The translations under genes and the position numbers were made by a program. Shown piece after piece: positions 8,073 to 15,644 of a stretch of 33,712 nt of DNA; the stretch's first letter is position 1; each line of letters begins with the position of its first letter. The notes beneath the pieces are model-generated. The model made no database searches. It was not told the DNA's origin and saw nothing but the letters and a program-made list of their open reading frames with translations. The stretch is from JBCBWG01 sp964579305 (GTDB lineage: Bacteria > Pseudomonadota > Alphaproteobacteria > Rhizobiales > Hyphomicrobiaceae): the NCBI GenBank assembly GCA_964579305.1, contig CAZOGY010000022.1, positions 1 to 33,712 of the forward strand. Reading direction: 5' to 3'.

Positions 8073-8244
8073 ATTGACTTATTAGGCATCGACCGCTACC
8101 GCTGGCAACCTTATGTGACGTGCCTCATGCCCGCTTTTCCGCCAATTTCTGGCCCGGCGGGGTCCAAGCATAACGTCCAACAACGAAGATAAAACGCCTG
8201 ACCACCAAGGGGTTGGCGGGTGTTGCAGGCAGGGTGGACCCAAG

Positions 8245-9198
8245 ATGGCTGCGTTTGTTCCCTATGATAGCCGCGACGGTTGGATCTGGATGGACGGCAA
8301 GCTCGTGCCGTGGCGCGAGGCGACCGTTCATTTGCTGACCCATGGATTGCACTATGCAAGCGCGGTTTTCGAGGGCGAGCGCGCCTATGGTGGCGAAATC
8401 TTCAAGTTGACCGAGCACACTGAGCGCCTTGTCGATGGCGCACGGACCATGGACTTTGAGATCCCCTACAGTGTCGAAGAAATCGACGCTGCCTGCCGCG
8501 AAGCCGTCGCCGCCAATAACCTGGTTGACTGTTATGTCCGCCCGATCGCCTGGCGGGGAAGCGAGATGATGGGGGTCTCGGCGCAAAAGAACACGATCCA
8601 TCTCGCCGTCGCCGCCTGGGACTGGGGCTCATACTTCCCGATGGAAGAACGCCTGAAGGGCATCCGGCTGTCCTGGGCAAAGTACCGCCGGCCAGATCCG
8701 ATGACGGCGCCTGCGCGCACCAAAGCCGCCGGCCTCTACATGATCTGCACGCTTGAGAAACATCGCGCCGAACAGGCCGGCTATGCCGATGCGCTGATGC
8801 TCGATTGGCGCGGCCGGGTCGCGGAGTGCACTGGCGCAAACATCTTCCTTGTCAAAGGCAACGAACTGCATTCGCCGACGCCGGATTGCTTCCTAGACGG
8901 GATCACCCGGCGAACGGTGATCGGGCTTGCGAAGGCGCGGGGCTATGAGGTCATCGACCGCGTTATCATGCCGGAAGAACTCTCAGACTTCGAAGAGTGC
9001 TTTATCGTGGGCACGGCCGCTGAAGTCACGCCGGTCGCTTCGATTGGCGACGTCGTGTTCAAGCCAGGCGTCGTGTGCCAGACGATGCTTGAGGATTACA
9101 TGGCCTGCGTGCAGCCTGGTGCGCCGCGTCCTGAACCCGTGCCGGTCAGCACGGTGATCGCCTCCGAAGCCGCTGCAACCCATGCCACGGCCGGCTAG
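8245..9198 (+). CDS. ilvE: Branched-chain amino acid aminotransferase
   Basis: This is a fold type IV PLP enzyme that interconverts Leu, Ile and Val with their 2-oxo acids using 2-oxoglutarate/Glu, in the cytoplasm. The 317-residue protein opens with IWMDGKLVPWREATVH and then GLHYASAVFEGERAYG. The PLP Lys is residue 160 (ARTKAAGLYM). The cofactor Glu is 194 (VAECTGANIF). The phosphate-binding segment is GITRRTVIGLAK, and GTAAEVTPV closes the fold. It ends with a Pro/Ala-rich tail. The ATG at 8245 fits the family N-terminus. It is divergent from MarR. D-amino acid transaminase and ADC lyase share the fold, but the extended N-terminus and EGERAYG favour IlvE. Confidence 0.92.
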   Translation: MAAFVPYDSRDGWIWMDGKLVPWREATVHLLTHGLHYASAVFEGERAYGGEIFKLTEHTERLVDGARTMDFEIPYSVEEIDAACREAVAANNLVDCYVRPIAWRGSEMMGVSAQKNTIHLAVAAWDWGSYFPMEERLKGIRLSWAKYRRPDPMTAPARTKAAGLYMICTLEKHRAEQAGYADALMLDWRGRVAECTGANIFLVKGNELHSPTPDCFLDGITRRTVIGLAKARGYEVIDRVIMPEELSDFEECFIVGTAAEVTPVASIGDVVFKPGVVCQTMLEDYMACVQPGAPRPEPVPVSTVIASEAAATHATAG

Positions 9199-9390
9199 CG
9201 CACAGAACACGAGGCTCTGGGCTCTGAAGCCCGGGCCGCGCAAGTTCGGCACAGGACTACGATCCGCTGTGCAGGTGCGTGGCCTTCACGCATCGCCTCC
9301 ACAGTCACACCCACCCCATCGGCGAGATGGCGTTGCAACGGCCGGTCGCCTTCGAAAAGCTGCGCCTCAGTGAAAATTGGAGGCGCGTTC

Positions 9391-9714
9391 ATGAGCGTTC
9401 GTCAGGTCTTCCCAAACAGCGGCCCTGCGCCTGGGGCGGCAAAACTGGCTGCCTTCGTGCTGGCCGCACTTTGCGGCCTCGGCTCGTCGGTTCCAGTCGC
9501 AACCGCGCAAATCGCGCCTCAGATCGATAATGGCCGCGTATGCCAGACGATCCGTCAATGTCGGTTCCAGCGCGGCGGCGTCTATCGTGGATGCATTTCG
9601 GCATATTCGTGTCGCACGTGCCGGTTCGTCCGCACGCGCTGTGACATTGCCGGTGACGGCAGCGAGCGCCGATCCTGCCGCCGCTTGGTGTGTAGCTGGG
9701 GCGCCGTCAGTTAA
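9391..9714 (+). CDS. Small cationic cysteine-rich secreted protein, function unknown
   Basis: This protein has 107 residues. A Sec signal peptide is likely: hydrophobic AAFVLAALCGLGSSVPVATA, with cleavage near Ala-Gln. The remaining 67 residues hold eight Cys and thirteen Arg against only four acidic residues, with the spacing VCQTIRQC, GCISAYSCRTC, RC, SC and VCSWG. This suggests a disulphide-bonded periplasmic or exported peptide. The start at 9391 has GGAGG 7 bases upstream, which supports a real gene. I do not recognise the family by name. It stands alone between ilvE and a small membrane protein gene on the other strand. A metal-binding or antimicrobial-like role is possible but unsupported. 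Confidence 0.7.
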   Translation: MSVRQVFPNSGPAPGAAKLAAFVLAALCGLGSSVPVATAQIAPQIDNGRVCQTIRQCRFQRGGVYRGCISAYSCRTCRFVRTRCDIAGDGSERRSCRRLVCSWGAVS

Positions 9715-9904
9715 GTGGCTTCAAGCGGTATTTCGTCGGCGGCCTGTGCAATCTCCCGTGCGCCGCATGGCCGGCGCCGCCCGACAGCGATCCTGGGCTG
9801 ACGTGGCCGGCGGCGTGACGGCGCGATGATGCCGCGGGCCGGGAACTAAAAATCCGCCTCACACAGGCCCGCCCTGGCCCGAACTTCGATGCGCAATCCG
9901 GCAA

Positions 9905-10186
9905 CTACGGATTGTGATCCGTTGAGGCCAGGTTGAAAATGGCCCACACGGGCACAAGGATCGCTGAGGCCACGACTACAAGTCCAACCGAAAGCCAAAG
10001 CGGCACGCCGCCACCTGCCATCCAGGCAATCGCATGGAATACAAACAGCCAGAATGCGATCGGCACGACCACAATAAGCGACAGGCTGAAGAACTTTGCG
10101 GTCAGCCCTGGGCGGGCGACGCTGACACGCGTGGCGACCACGCGCTCCTGGGCGGCTGCGGCTGAATGGTTCAAGCCAGTCTCCAT
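9905..10186 (-). CDS. Small two-helix membrane protein, function unknown
   Basis: From the ATG at 10186 this is a 93-residue protein. An N-terminal soluble stretch (about 32 residues) precedes two hydrophobic helices, LSLIVVVPIAFWLFVFHAIA and SVGLVVVASAILVPVWAIFN, which suggest an inner-membrane hairpin. The open frame continues upstream to 10372 with poorer protein-like content, and no clear ribosome site is seen at 10186, so the start is uncertain. No domain is recognised. Confidence 0.5.
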   Translation of the reverse strand: METGLNHSAAAAQERVVATRVSVARPGLTAKFFSLSLIVVVPIAFWLFVFHAIAWMAGGGVPLWLSVGLVVVASAILVPVWAIFNLASTDHNP

Positions 10187-10432
10187 GGCATCGCCGGTTT
10201 CAGGCGTACCGCATCGTTCCAGATACGGCGTGAAGCGTTTGATCCAGGTGCCGCCCGTGCACACGCAAACATCGACCCTTTGCGCTGTCGCAAATGACAA
10301 CGGCACAATTTGCCAATAACATGTCCAACAACCGTTACCGGATTGGAAACGCACTGGCTCCAATTTGAGCAAAAGCGTCCAAGGCGTTTCATGACGCTTT
10401 CGAGATAATTGATAAAAACCCGCCGCATTGTT

Positions 10433-11410
10433 CTAATCTGACCAACCTTGGAATGGCGTCTCGGGCACGGGTGTTAACGGGGCTGCGCCGCTTGCCATCG
10501 CTTTGAGATTATCGATGACAAGCTGACCCATGGCCTCTCGGGTGTGTTGGGAGGCCGAGCCAACGTGTGGCAGCAACACGCAATTTTTGAGCGCCAGCAA
10601 TTCCGGATTGATGTTCGGCTCATTCCACATGACATCAAGCCCGGCAGCGGCAATTGTTCCAGACTTCAATGCGGTTATCAAAGCCGGCTCATCAACCACC
10701 GAACCCCGCGCGATATTCACAACGACGCCGTCCGGGCCAAGCGCGTTGAGAACATCCACGTTCACCATATTCTGCGTCTGCGCTGTCCCCGGCGTGACAA
10801 GGATTAATGTATCGACATCTGCCGCCATCGCCGTCAGATCCGTATAAAAAGTATAAGGCACGCCCTCTTTCGGCGTTCTTCCAAAATACGAGATTTGCAG
10901 ATCAAACGCCTCGCAACGGCGTGCGATTTCACGCCCGATGCGCCCCAGTCCGGCAATTCCGACATGCCGATTGCGCAAGGTCAGCGGCGTTAACCGATAA
11001 TTGCCATCACGCGCCCAACGGCCATCGCGCACATACCGCTCCGCCAGGCCCAATTCGCGCACCGTCATGAGCAAGAGCGCAAGCGTCGTGTCGGCCACCT
11101 CGGCGCTCAAGACATCCGGTGTGTTGGTAACAATGATCCCGCGCGCGGCCGCTGCCTTGGCGTCCACCGTGTCATAGCCGACCCCGAAGTTCGCGACCAT
11201 CTTGAGGTTTGGAAGCTGGTCCATCAGTGCCGCGTCGGTTGGGTCTCCGGCCCCGCCCGTGCAAATGCCAGTTATGTCGGCGCCGACCTCTTTCAGCAGC
11301 GCCGAGCGGTCATCGGCCTTGTAGTATCGATGCACTGTGAAGTGCTCATCGATCGGCATGCCAAGTTCGTCGAGCAAGCTCCCGGTCATTAGAATATGGT
11401 GCATGCTCAT
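10433..11410 (-). CDS. D-isomer-specific 2-hydroxyacid dehydrogenase (hydroxypyruvate/glyoxylate reductase type)
   Basis: This NAD(P)-dependent enzyme interconverts a 2-oxo acid and a D-2-hydroxy acid. It has 325 residues. The outer substrate domain includes VANFGVGYDTVD. The nucleotide motif is GLGRIGREIARR (Gly154, 156, 159). The catalytic triad is Arg235 (NIARGSVVDE), Glu264 (MWNEPNINP) and His282 (LLPHVGSAS). This places it with glyoxylate/hydroxypyruvate reductases rather than SerA (no ACT domain). The start at 11410 has GGAGGCGG about 10 bases upstream; the frame stays open for another 109 codons without family resemblance. It is divergent from the FMN monooxygenase. The exact substrate is unknown. 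Confidence 0.87.
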   Translation of the reverse strand: MSMHHILMTGSLLDELGMPIDEHFTVHRYYKADDRSALLKEVGADITGICTGGAGDPTDAALMDQLPNLKMVANFGVGYDTVDAKAAAARGIIVTNTPDVLSAEVADTTLALLLMTVRELGLAERYVRDGRWARDGNYRLTPLTLRNRHVGIAGLGRIGREIARRCEAFDLQISYFGRTPKEGVPYTFYTDLTAMAADVDTLILVTPGTAQTQNMVNVDVLNALGPDGVVVNIARGSVVDEPALITALKSGTIAAAGLDVMWNEPNINPELLALKNCVLLPHVGSASQHTREAMGQLVIDNLKAMASGAAPLTPVPETPFQGWSD

Positions 11411-11846
11411 GGACCCAACCGCCTCCGATGACACTTCGCCACACGCATCCTTGCGCGGCTTCCAGGTGGGATCAACGAAACGCGTTTGCGCGGTGCAGCA
11501 ATTGTGGATGAACCGTTGGCACATTTTTCTGCCCGCAGCCGATGGCTTGCGGCGTTCTTTTGCGCCGCAGCAGATCGCGGCCAAGAGTTTACGGCCTGGT
11601 CCAAGCCGGCGCGGTGAGGCCGCGCGCATCCCGCATATCGGCCCACCGCGCGCATCTCTGTGCACCCTTGCGGCGCCAAGCTGAACTGCGCGCCAAACGC
11701 AATCGCGGCACCCGGCGTTGCATAGCGCGCATGACAAAAACGCCAGCCGTTGCCCTTTGCAGAACCGGAATTAGCGGCAACACTCACCCGCGAAGCAAAC
11801 AGGCGCGATTGCAGCCAAAACGTAAAAGCGTGTTCGGGAGGGTGGA
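11411..11846. other. 436-base divergent intergenic region
   Basis: This region lies between the divergent 2-hydroxyacid dehydrogenase and FMN monooxygenase genes and should carry both promoters. I see the ribosome site of each gene at its edges. There is a short direct repeat (CCGCGCGCATC, twice near 11620-11670), and no convincing coding frame, RNA or operator. Confidence 0.4.
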
Positions 11847-13235
11847 ATGTCAGATCGTGTGGAAATGCGCCGACAAATGATTTTGGTTGGCTTCCTCCAG
11901 GCGCAAAACTGCACGAACTATGTTGGCTCATGGCGCCACCGCGAAGCCGCTCGCGATTTCCTGTCGCCCGCATATTACCAGCGCATCGCGCGCATTCTCG
12001 AAGACGCAAAGCTGCATCTTGCTTTCTTCGACGATCGTTTGGCCCTGCCGGATATCTTGAACCACAACGCACAAGCTGCGCTTCAAAACGGTATTCGCGT
12101 TGTCAAAATGGACCCTGCGGCTGTGATGATGACGATGGGCATGGCAACCGAAAACCTGGGCCTGGGCTGCACATATTCGACCACCTATTATGAGCCATTT
12201 CATGTGGCCCGCGTTTTCGCCTCGATTGACCACATGCTCGGCGGGCGGACGGCGTGGAATGTCGTGACCTCCCTTAATGCCTCAGAAGCGCGAAATTTTT
12301 CGCAAGCCGATCACCTGGACCATGATCAGCGCTACGATCGCGCCGACGAATTCATGCGTGTTGTGCTGGGCCATTGGGACACGTGGGGCGATGACAGCCT
12401 TCAGGTCGATCGGGCCTCGGGCCATTTCGCAGATGCGAAAAAGGTGTCACCGCTCGGCCACGCTGGAAAATGGTTTCAATCGCAAGGGCCATTTACCGTG
12501 CCAAGGACACCGCAGGGGCGACCGGTCATCATGCAGGCGGGCCAGTCCGGCCGGGGGCAGGCCTTCGCGGCGCAATGGGCCGAGCTTGTATTCGCCGTTT
12601 ATCCAAACAAAGCCGTCGGCGAGCGCTTGCGCGAGGGGTTTCGCCAAACCGTCGCCCAAGCCGGGCGCGTGGCCGATGCGGTGCCGGTCCTGCCAGCCGT
12701 TTATGTGATCCCCGGCGAAACAGAACAGGAAGCTGCCGATAAGCGCGCTGAGATTGCCGAACTCGCCAAGCCGGTCGACGCGCTGTCCTTGCTGTCGGAA
12801 GCGCTGAATTTTGATTTCGGCAGCAAAGCCATGGACGAGCCTTTCACGGACGAGGAGTTGGGTGCGATCTCTGGTTTGCGCGCCATTCTCGACCGCGTCG
12901 TTGCCGCATCAGGTTCCGCCAACCCAACGCTTGAGGACTTCATCGTCCATTCCCGGCGCGGCACGATCGATGAGTTCCCGGTTTTCTGTGGCACGCCTTC
13001 ACGGATTGCCGACGAGATGGCCGACTGGTTCGTCTCGGGCGTTTGCGACGGGTTCGTCATCGCCGCAACGCACGTTCCAGGTGCCTACGAGGACTTTGGG
13101 CTCAAGGTCGTTCCGGAATTGCAGCGCAGGGGCCTGTTCCGCGATGCCTTCGCTGGCAAGACCTTGCGCGAGAACCTCGGGATGCCGCGCGCCGAGCGCT
13201 ACGACTGGCGCACAGGCGGATCGCCCGACGCATGA
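11847..13235 (+). CDS. LLM-class FMN-dependent monooxygenase (NtaA/SnaA/DszA subfamily)
   Basis: This 462-residue TIM-barrel enzyme uses reduced FMN and oxygen to oxidise an organic substrate. Typical segments are MILVGFLQAQNCTNYVGSWR, ILEDAKLHLAFFDD, AVMMTMGMATENLGLGCTYS, then FHVARVFASIDHMLGGRTAW with NVVTSLN, FVVYP-like FAVYPNKA, and the GRPVIMQAGQSGRGQAFAA cofactor-binding loop. The layout matches nitrilotriacetate, pristinamycin and dibenzothiophene-sulfone monooxygenases, so the exact substrate cannot be told. A GGGAGGGTGGA ribosome site precedes the ATG. A stem-loop and then a flavin reductase gene follow; the reductase could supply the reduced FMN, as in other two-component systems. 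Confidence 0.9.
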   Translation: MSDRVEMRRQMILVGFLQAQNCTNYVGSWRHREAARDFLSPAYYQRIARILEDAKLHLAFFDDRLALPDILNHNAQAALQNGIRVVKMDPAAVMMTMGMATENLGLGCTYSTTYYEPFHVARVFASIDHMLGGRTAWNVVTSLNASEARNFSQADHLDHDQRYDRADEFMRVVLGHWDTWGDDSLQVDRASGHFADAKKVSPLGHAGKWFQSQGPFTVPRTPQGRPVIMQAGQSGRGQAFAAQWAELVFAVYPNKAVGERLREGFRQTVAQAGRVADAVPVLPAVYVIPGETEQEAADKRAEIAELAKPVDALSLLSEALNFDFGSKAMDEPFTDEELGAISGLRAILDRVVAASGSANPTLEDFIVHSRRGTIDEFPVFCGTPSRIADEMADWFVSGVCDGFVIAATHVPGAYEDFGLKVVPELQRRGLFRDAFAGKTLRENLGMPRAERYDWRTGGSPDA

Positions 13236-13261
13236 GGCCGATTTGGCGATAATGTGTGCCA

Positions 13262-13285
13262 GCCCGATCGCGTTTTGGATCGGGC
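13262..13285 (+). terminator. Perfect 8-bp stem-loop after the FMN monooxygenase gene
   Basis: GCCCGATC (13262-13269) and GATCGGGC (13278-13285) pair perfectly around an 8-base loop containing TTTT. It starts 26 bases after the monooxygenase stop. There is no trailing T run, so it may be a weak terminator or an mRNA-stabilising hairpin between the two genes. Confidence 0.5.
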
Positions 13286-13474
13286 ATCTGAGCATCCCGC
13301 TTGATCCTTCAGAAGGCGTGCTGCGTACGTTTGATGTTGGCGCGTTGGGCGTTCGCGCGCGACTGGTCGAAGCATGAACCAATGCCCACATGCGATCATC
13401 AACAACGGCGACCAACACCGCACAAAGACAAGACCGGGTTGACCGGCACCAAGATCGGATTGAGCGAGGCGAAT

Positions 13475-13972
13475 ATGGACGGCGATCAATTTCGGGCGCT
13501 GCTGCGCAATCACGCCGGCGCGGTTGCCGTGATCGCTGTGGGTCATCCGGGCGCGCGCACCGGTCTGACGGCAACGGCGGTGAATTCGCTGTCTGACCAG
13601 CCGCCCGCGATTCTGGCCTGCATCAATCAGCGTGCAAGCGCCCACGAACCAATCCTGGCAGCCGGCGCCTTCAGCGTGAATTTTCTGCGCGCAGCCGATG
13701 ATGAACTGGCAACCGTCTTTGCTGGCCAAACCGACTTGCGTGGCGAAGACCGCTTCCGCTCCGGTGCGTGGGGCGAGCTTTCGACCGGCGCCCCAGTACT
13801 GAAATCAGCTCTGCTCGCCTTGGATTGCCGCTTGATCGAGCATCATCGGTTCTCCACCCATACCGTCATGATCGGCGCGGTTGCCGACGGCCGCTATGCG
13901 CCAGAGGCTGATCCACTTTTGTATTTCCGCGGCGATTTCTGCAGTCTTGCCACGGCAGAGCGCGAAGCCTGA
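13475..13972 (+). CDS. Flavin reductase family protein (FMN-binding split barrel)
   Basis: This 165-residue protein has the flavin reductase-like split-barrel pattern: FRALLRNHAGAVAVIAVG, RTGLTATAVNSLSDQPPAIL, ACINQRASAHEPI, FSVNFLRA, then FRSGAWGELSTGAPVL and a C-terminal LLYFRGDFC. Such proteins reduce FMN with NAD(P)H for a partner monooxygenase. The ATG at 13475 is chosen because GAGCGAGGC lies just upstream and the family begins near FRALL; the longer frame from 13301 runs through the intergenic hairpin region. The FMN monooxygenase is the natural partner (240 bases upstream, same strand). It converges with moaE. Confidence 0.85.
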   Translation: MDGDQFRALLRNHAGAVAVIAVGHPGARTGLTATAVNSLSDQPPAILACINQRASAHEPILAAGAFSVNFLRAADDELATVFAGQTDLRGEDRFRSGAWGELSTGAPVLKSALLALDCRLIEHHRFSTHTVMIGAVADGRYAPEADPLLYFRGDFCSLATAEREA

Positions 13973-14040
13973 CGCGGGTCGCAGGTCGACAACGGCGGCT
14001 CATGTTGCCGGGGCCGATGCCACGAAACCGGAACGCGCGC

Positions 14041-14523
14041 TCAACCCGCTCGACCCTCGCGTTGCCATCGTGCCAGCGCTACCCGGTCCGTTTCTCGCGC
14101 ATCGACCCAATGTCCCGTGCCATCACTCAACGTTTCTTTTTTCCAAAACGGCGCATCGGTCTTGAGATAATCCATCAGAAACGTCGCGGCATCGAACGCG
14201 GCATGGCGATGCGCCGACGCGGTGACGACCAAGACGATGTTCTCGCCGGGGACAAGCGTCCCCACGCGGTGGATGATGCGGCTGCCCTGCAACGGCCAGC
14301 GATCGTGCGCCGCCATGCTTATGCGTTTGAGCTCGGCTTCCGTCATGCCGGGATAATGCTCAAGCGTCATGGAGCGGATCGCCCGGCCACCAGCCGTACC
14401 GCGTACGGTACCGGTGAAGGTGACCACTGCGCCGATGTCGGTCCGGCCATCAGTCAGCACGGCCACTTCCCGTGCGATATCAAAGTCCTCGGTCTGCACG
14501 CGCACGAACATTGCAGCCATCAT
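14041..14523 (-). CDS. moaE: Molybdopterin synthase catalytic subunit MoaE
   Basis: This is the large subunit of molybdopterin synthase; it inserts sulphur from MoaD into precursor Z in molybdenum-cofactor synthesis. It has 160 residues. Signatures are GAVVTFTGTVRG, LEHYPGMTEAELKRI, ASAHRHAAFDAA and the catalytic-lysine stretch YLKTDAPFWKKE. The ATG at 14523 overlaps the moaD TGA as ATGA, which implies translational coupling; the adjacent ATG at 14520 is the alternative. The gene order pgsA-moaD-moaE on one strand is familiar in alphaproteobacteria. Confidence 0.95.
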   Translation of the reverse strand: MMAAMFVRVQTEDFDIAREVAVLTDGRTDIGAVVTFTGTVRGTAGGRAIRSMTLEHYPGMTEAELKRISMAAHDRWPLQGSRIIHRVGTLVPGENIVLVVTASAHRHAAFDAATFLMDYLKTDAPFWKKETLSDGTGHWVDARETDRVALARWQREGRAG

Positions 14524-14777
14524 CCCCCGGTCACCGGCGGAAACAGCGCGATCTCGCGGGCACCATCCAGCGATGTGTCAGCATCGACATGTTCTTGATT
14601 GATCGCAGCGCGAATGACGCTGGGTTGTGCAAAGGCGTTCGCGTAATTGTCACCGCGCGCGCTCAGCCATTGCAGCAGGTCGCGGACCGACGACACATCA
14701 TCGGGCAGATCCACGGTCTCCTCAGCCAAGCCGATGCGCTCGCGGACCCATGCGAAATAAATGAGTTTCACCGCCAT
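14520..14777 (-). CDS. moaD: Molybdopterin synthase sulphur-carrier subunit MoaD
   Basis: This is an 85-residue ubiquitin-like protein. It starts MAVKLIYFAWVRERIGLAEE and ends FPPVTGG; the C-terminal Gly-Gly is the thiocarboxylate carrier site. The start at 14777 has GGAGG about 9 bases upstream, so six further in-frame codons are left out. Its stop overlaps the start of moaE by four bases, fitting the heterotetrameric complex of the two proteins. Confidence 0.93.
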   Translation of the reverse strand: MAVKLIYFAWVRERIGLAEETVDLPDDVSSVRDLLQWLSARGDNYANAFAQPSVIRAAINQEHVDADTSLDGAREIALFPPVTGG

Positions 14778-14817
14778 TGCGGCGCGCCTCCGCACTTGTT
14801 GATTTCAGGAGCGTCGC

Positions 14818-15429
14818 TCAGTCATCGATATGGTTGAGCGCTGCGGTCAGATAATCAAAGCCGGTCACGAGCGTCAAAAACGCAGACACCCAAAGCAGGC
14901 CAAGGCCAAGCTCCGTCACCGAAATCACACCCCAAAGAAGCGGGACCCCGGGCCCAAGCAACAGCGCCCCGATCGCGATCATCTGCACGACCGTCTTCCA
15001 CTTCGCCAGGTGGGTGACATGCAGTTTCACGTCAAGCTCGGCCAAAAACTCGCGCAGGCCCGAGACGGTGATCTCGCGAAACAGAATGATTGCCGCCGCA
15101 AAGATTGCGCACCCGGCAATGGTTTCATCATAGACCAACATCAGCAACGAAACGCCAACGAGAAGCTTGTCCGCGATGGGGTCGAGCATCCGCCCAAGTT
15201 TCGATTGCATCGCCCAAGCCCGCGCGATGTAGCCGTCCAAAAAGTCTGTGACAGAAGCGGCTGCGAAGAGCACGAACGCGATCCAATGCGCTTCCGGTGG
15301 CTCCAGGAAGTAGAGCGAGGCAACAATCAACGGGACGGCCGCGATCCGTGCCATCGTCAACAGGTTCGGCAAGGCGAAATGGCTTTGCCGTGGGTGCGCC
15401 GTGCGCTGCTGTGCCGTCGTGTGTGCCAT
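14818..15429 (-). CDS. pgsA: CDP-diacylglycerol-glycerol-3-phosphate 3-phosphatidyltransferase
   Basis: This inner-membrane enzyme makes phosphatidylglycerol phosphate. It has 203 residues from the ATG at 15429 (a TTG at 15465 would add 12). The CDP-alcohol phosphotransferase motif is complete: DGYIARAWAMQSKLGRMLDP followed by IAD, that is D-G-x2-A-R-x8-G-x3-D-x3-D. About five to six hydrophobic helices are visible, with LPNLLTMARIAAVPLIV at the N-terminus and FREITVSGLREFLAE in the middle, both typical of PgsA. moaD follows after about 40 bases. In many relatives uvrC lies upstream; here an uncharacterised gene does. Confidence 0.93.
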   Translation of the reverse strand: MAHTTAQQRTAHPRQSHFALPNLLTMARIAAVPLIVASLYFLEPPEAHWIAFVLFAAASVTDFLDGYIARAWAMQSKLGRMLDPIADKLLVGVSLLMLVYDETIAGCAIFAAAIILFREITVSGLREFLAELDVKLHVTHLAKWKTVVQMIAIGALLLGPGVPLLWGVISVTELGLGLLWVSAFLTLVTGFDYLTAALNHIDD

Positions 15430-15644
15430 GTCAGCAGCGGACCACGCCGCCACTGTCACCGTCAATTGACAACGGCGTCAGTGCGGCGTCAGCACCGCGT
15501 GATGGTTGCTCAATTTCGCCCGCCGGTGACGCCATTGCGGTCGCCGACAACCGTATGGCCTGAGCCGATGACGGAAAACCGCGGCCGCGGGCGCCCGTCA
15601 GCGATGTCTGCTGCCACCAGCGCGGATCACTCAGATACCACCTA

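Noticed and set aside
11411..11737. 109-codon N-terminal extension of the 2-hydroxyacid dehydrogenase
   Set aside because: A ribosome site at 11420 and the family N-terminus favour the start at 11410; the extension is Arg/Cys-rich and unlike the family.
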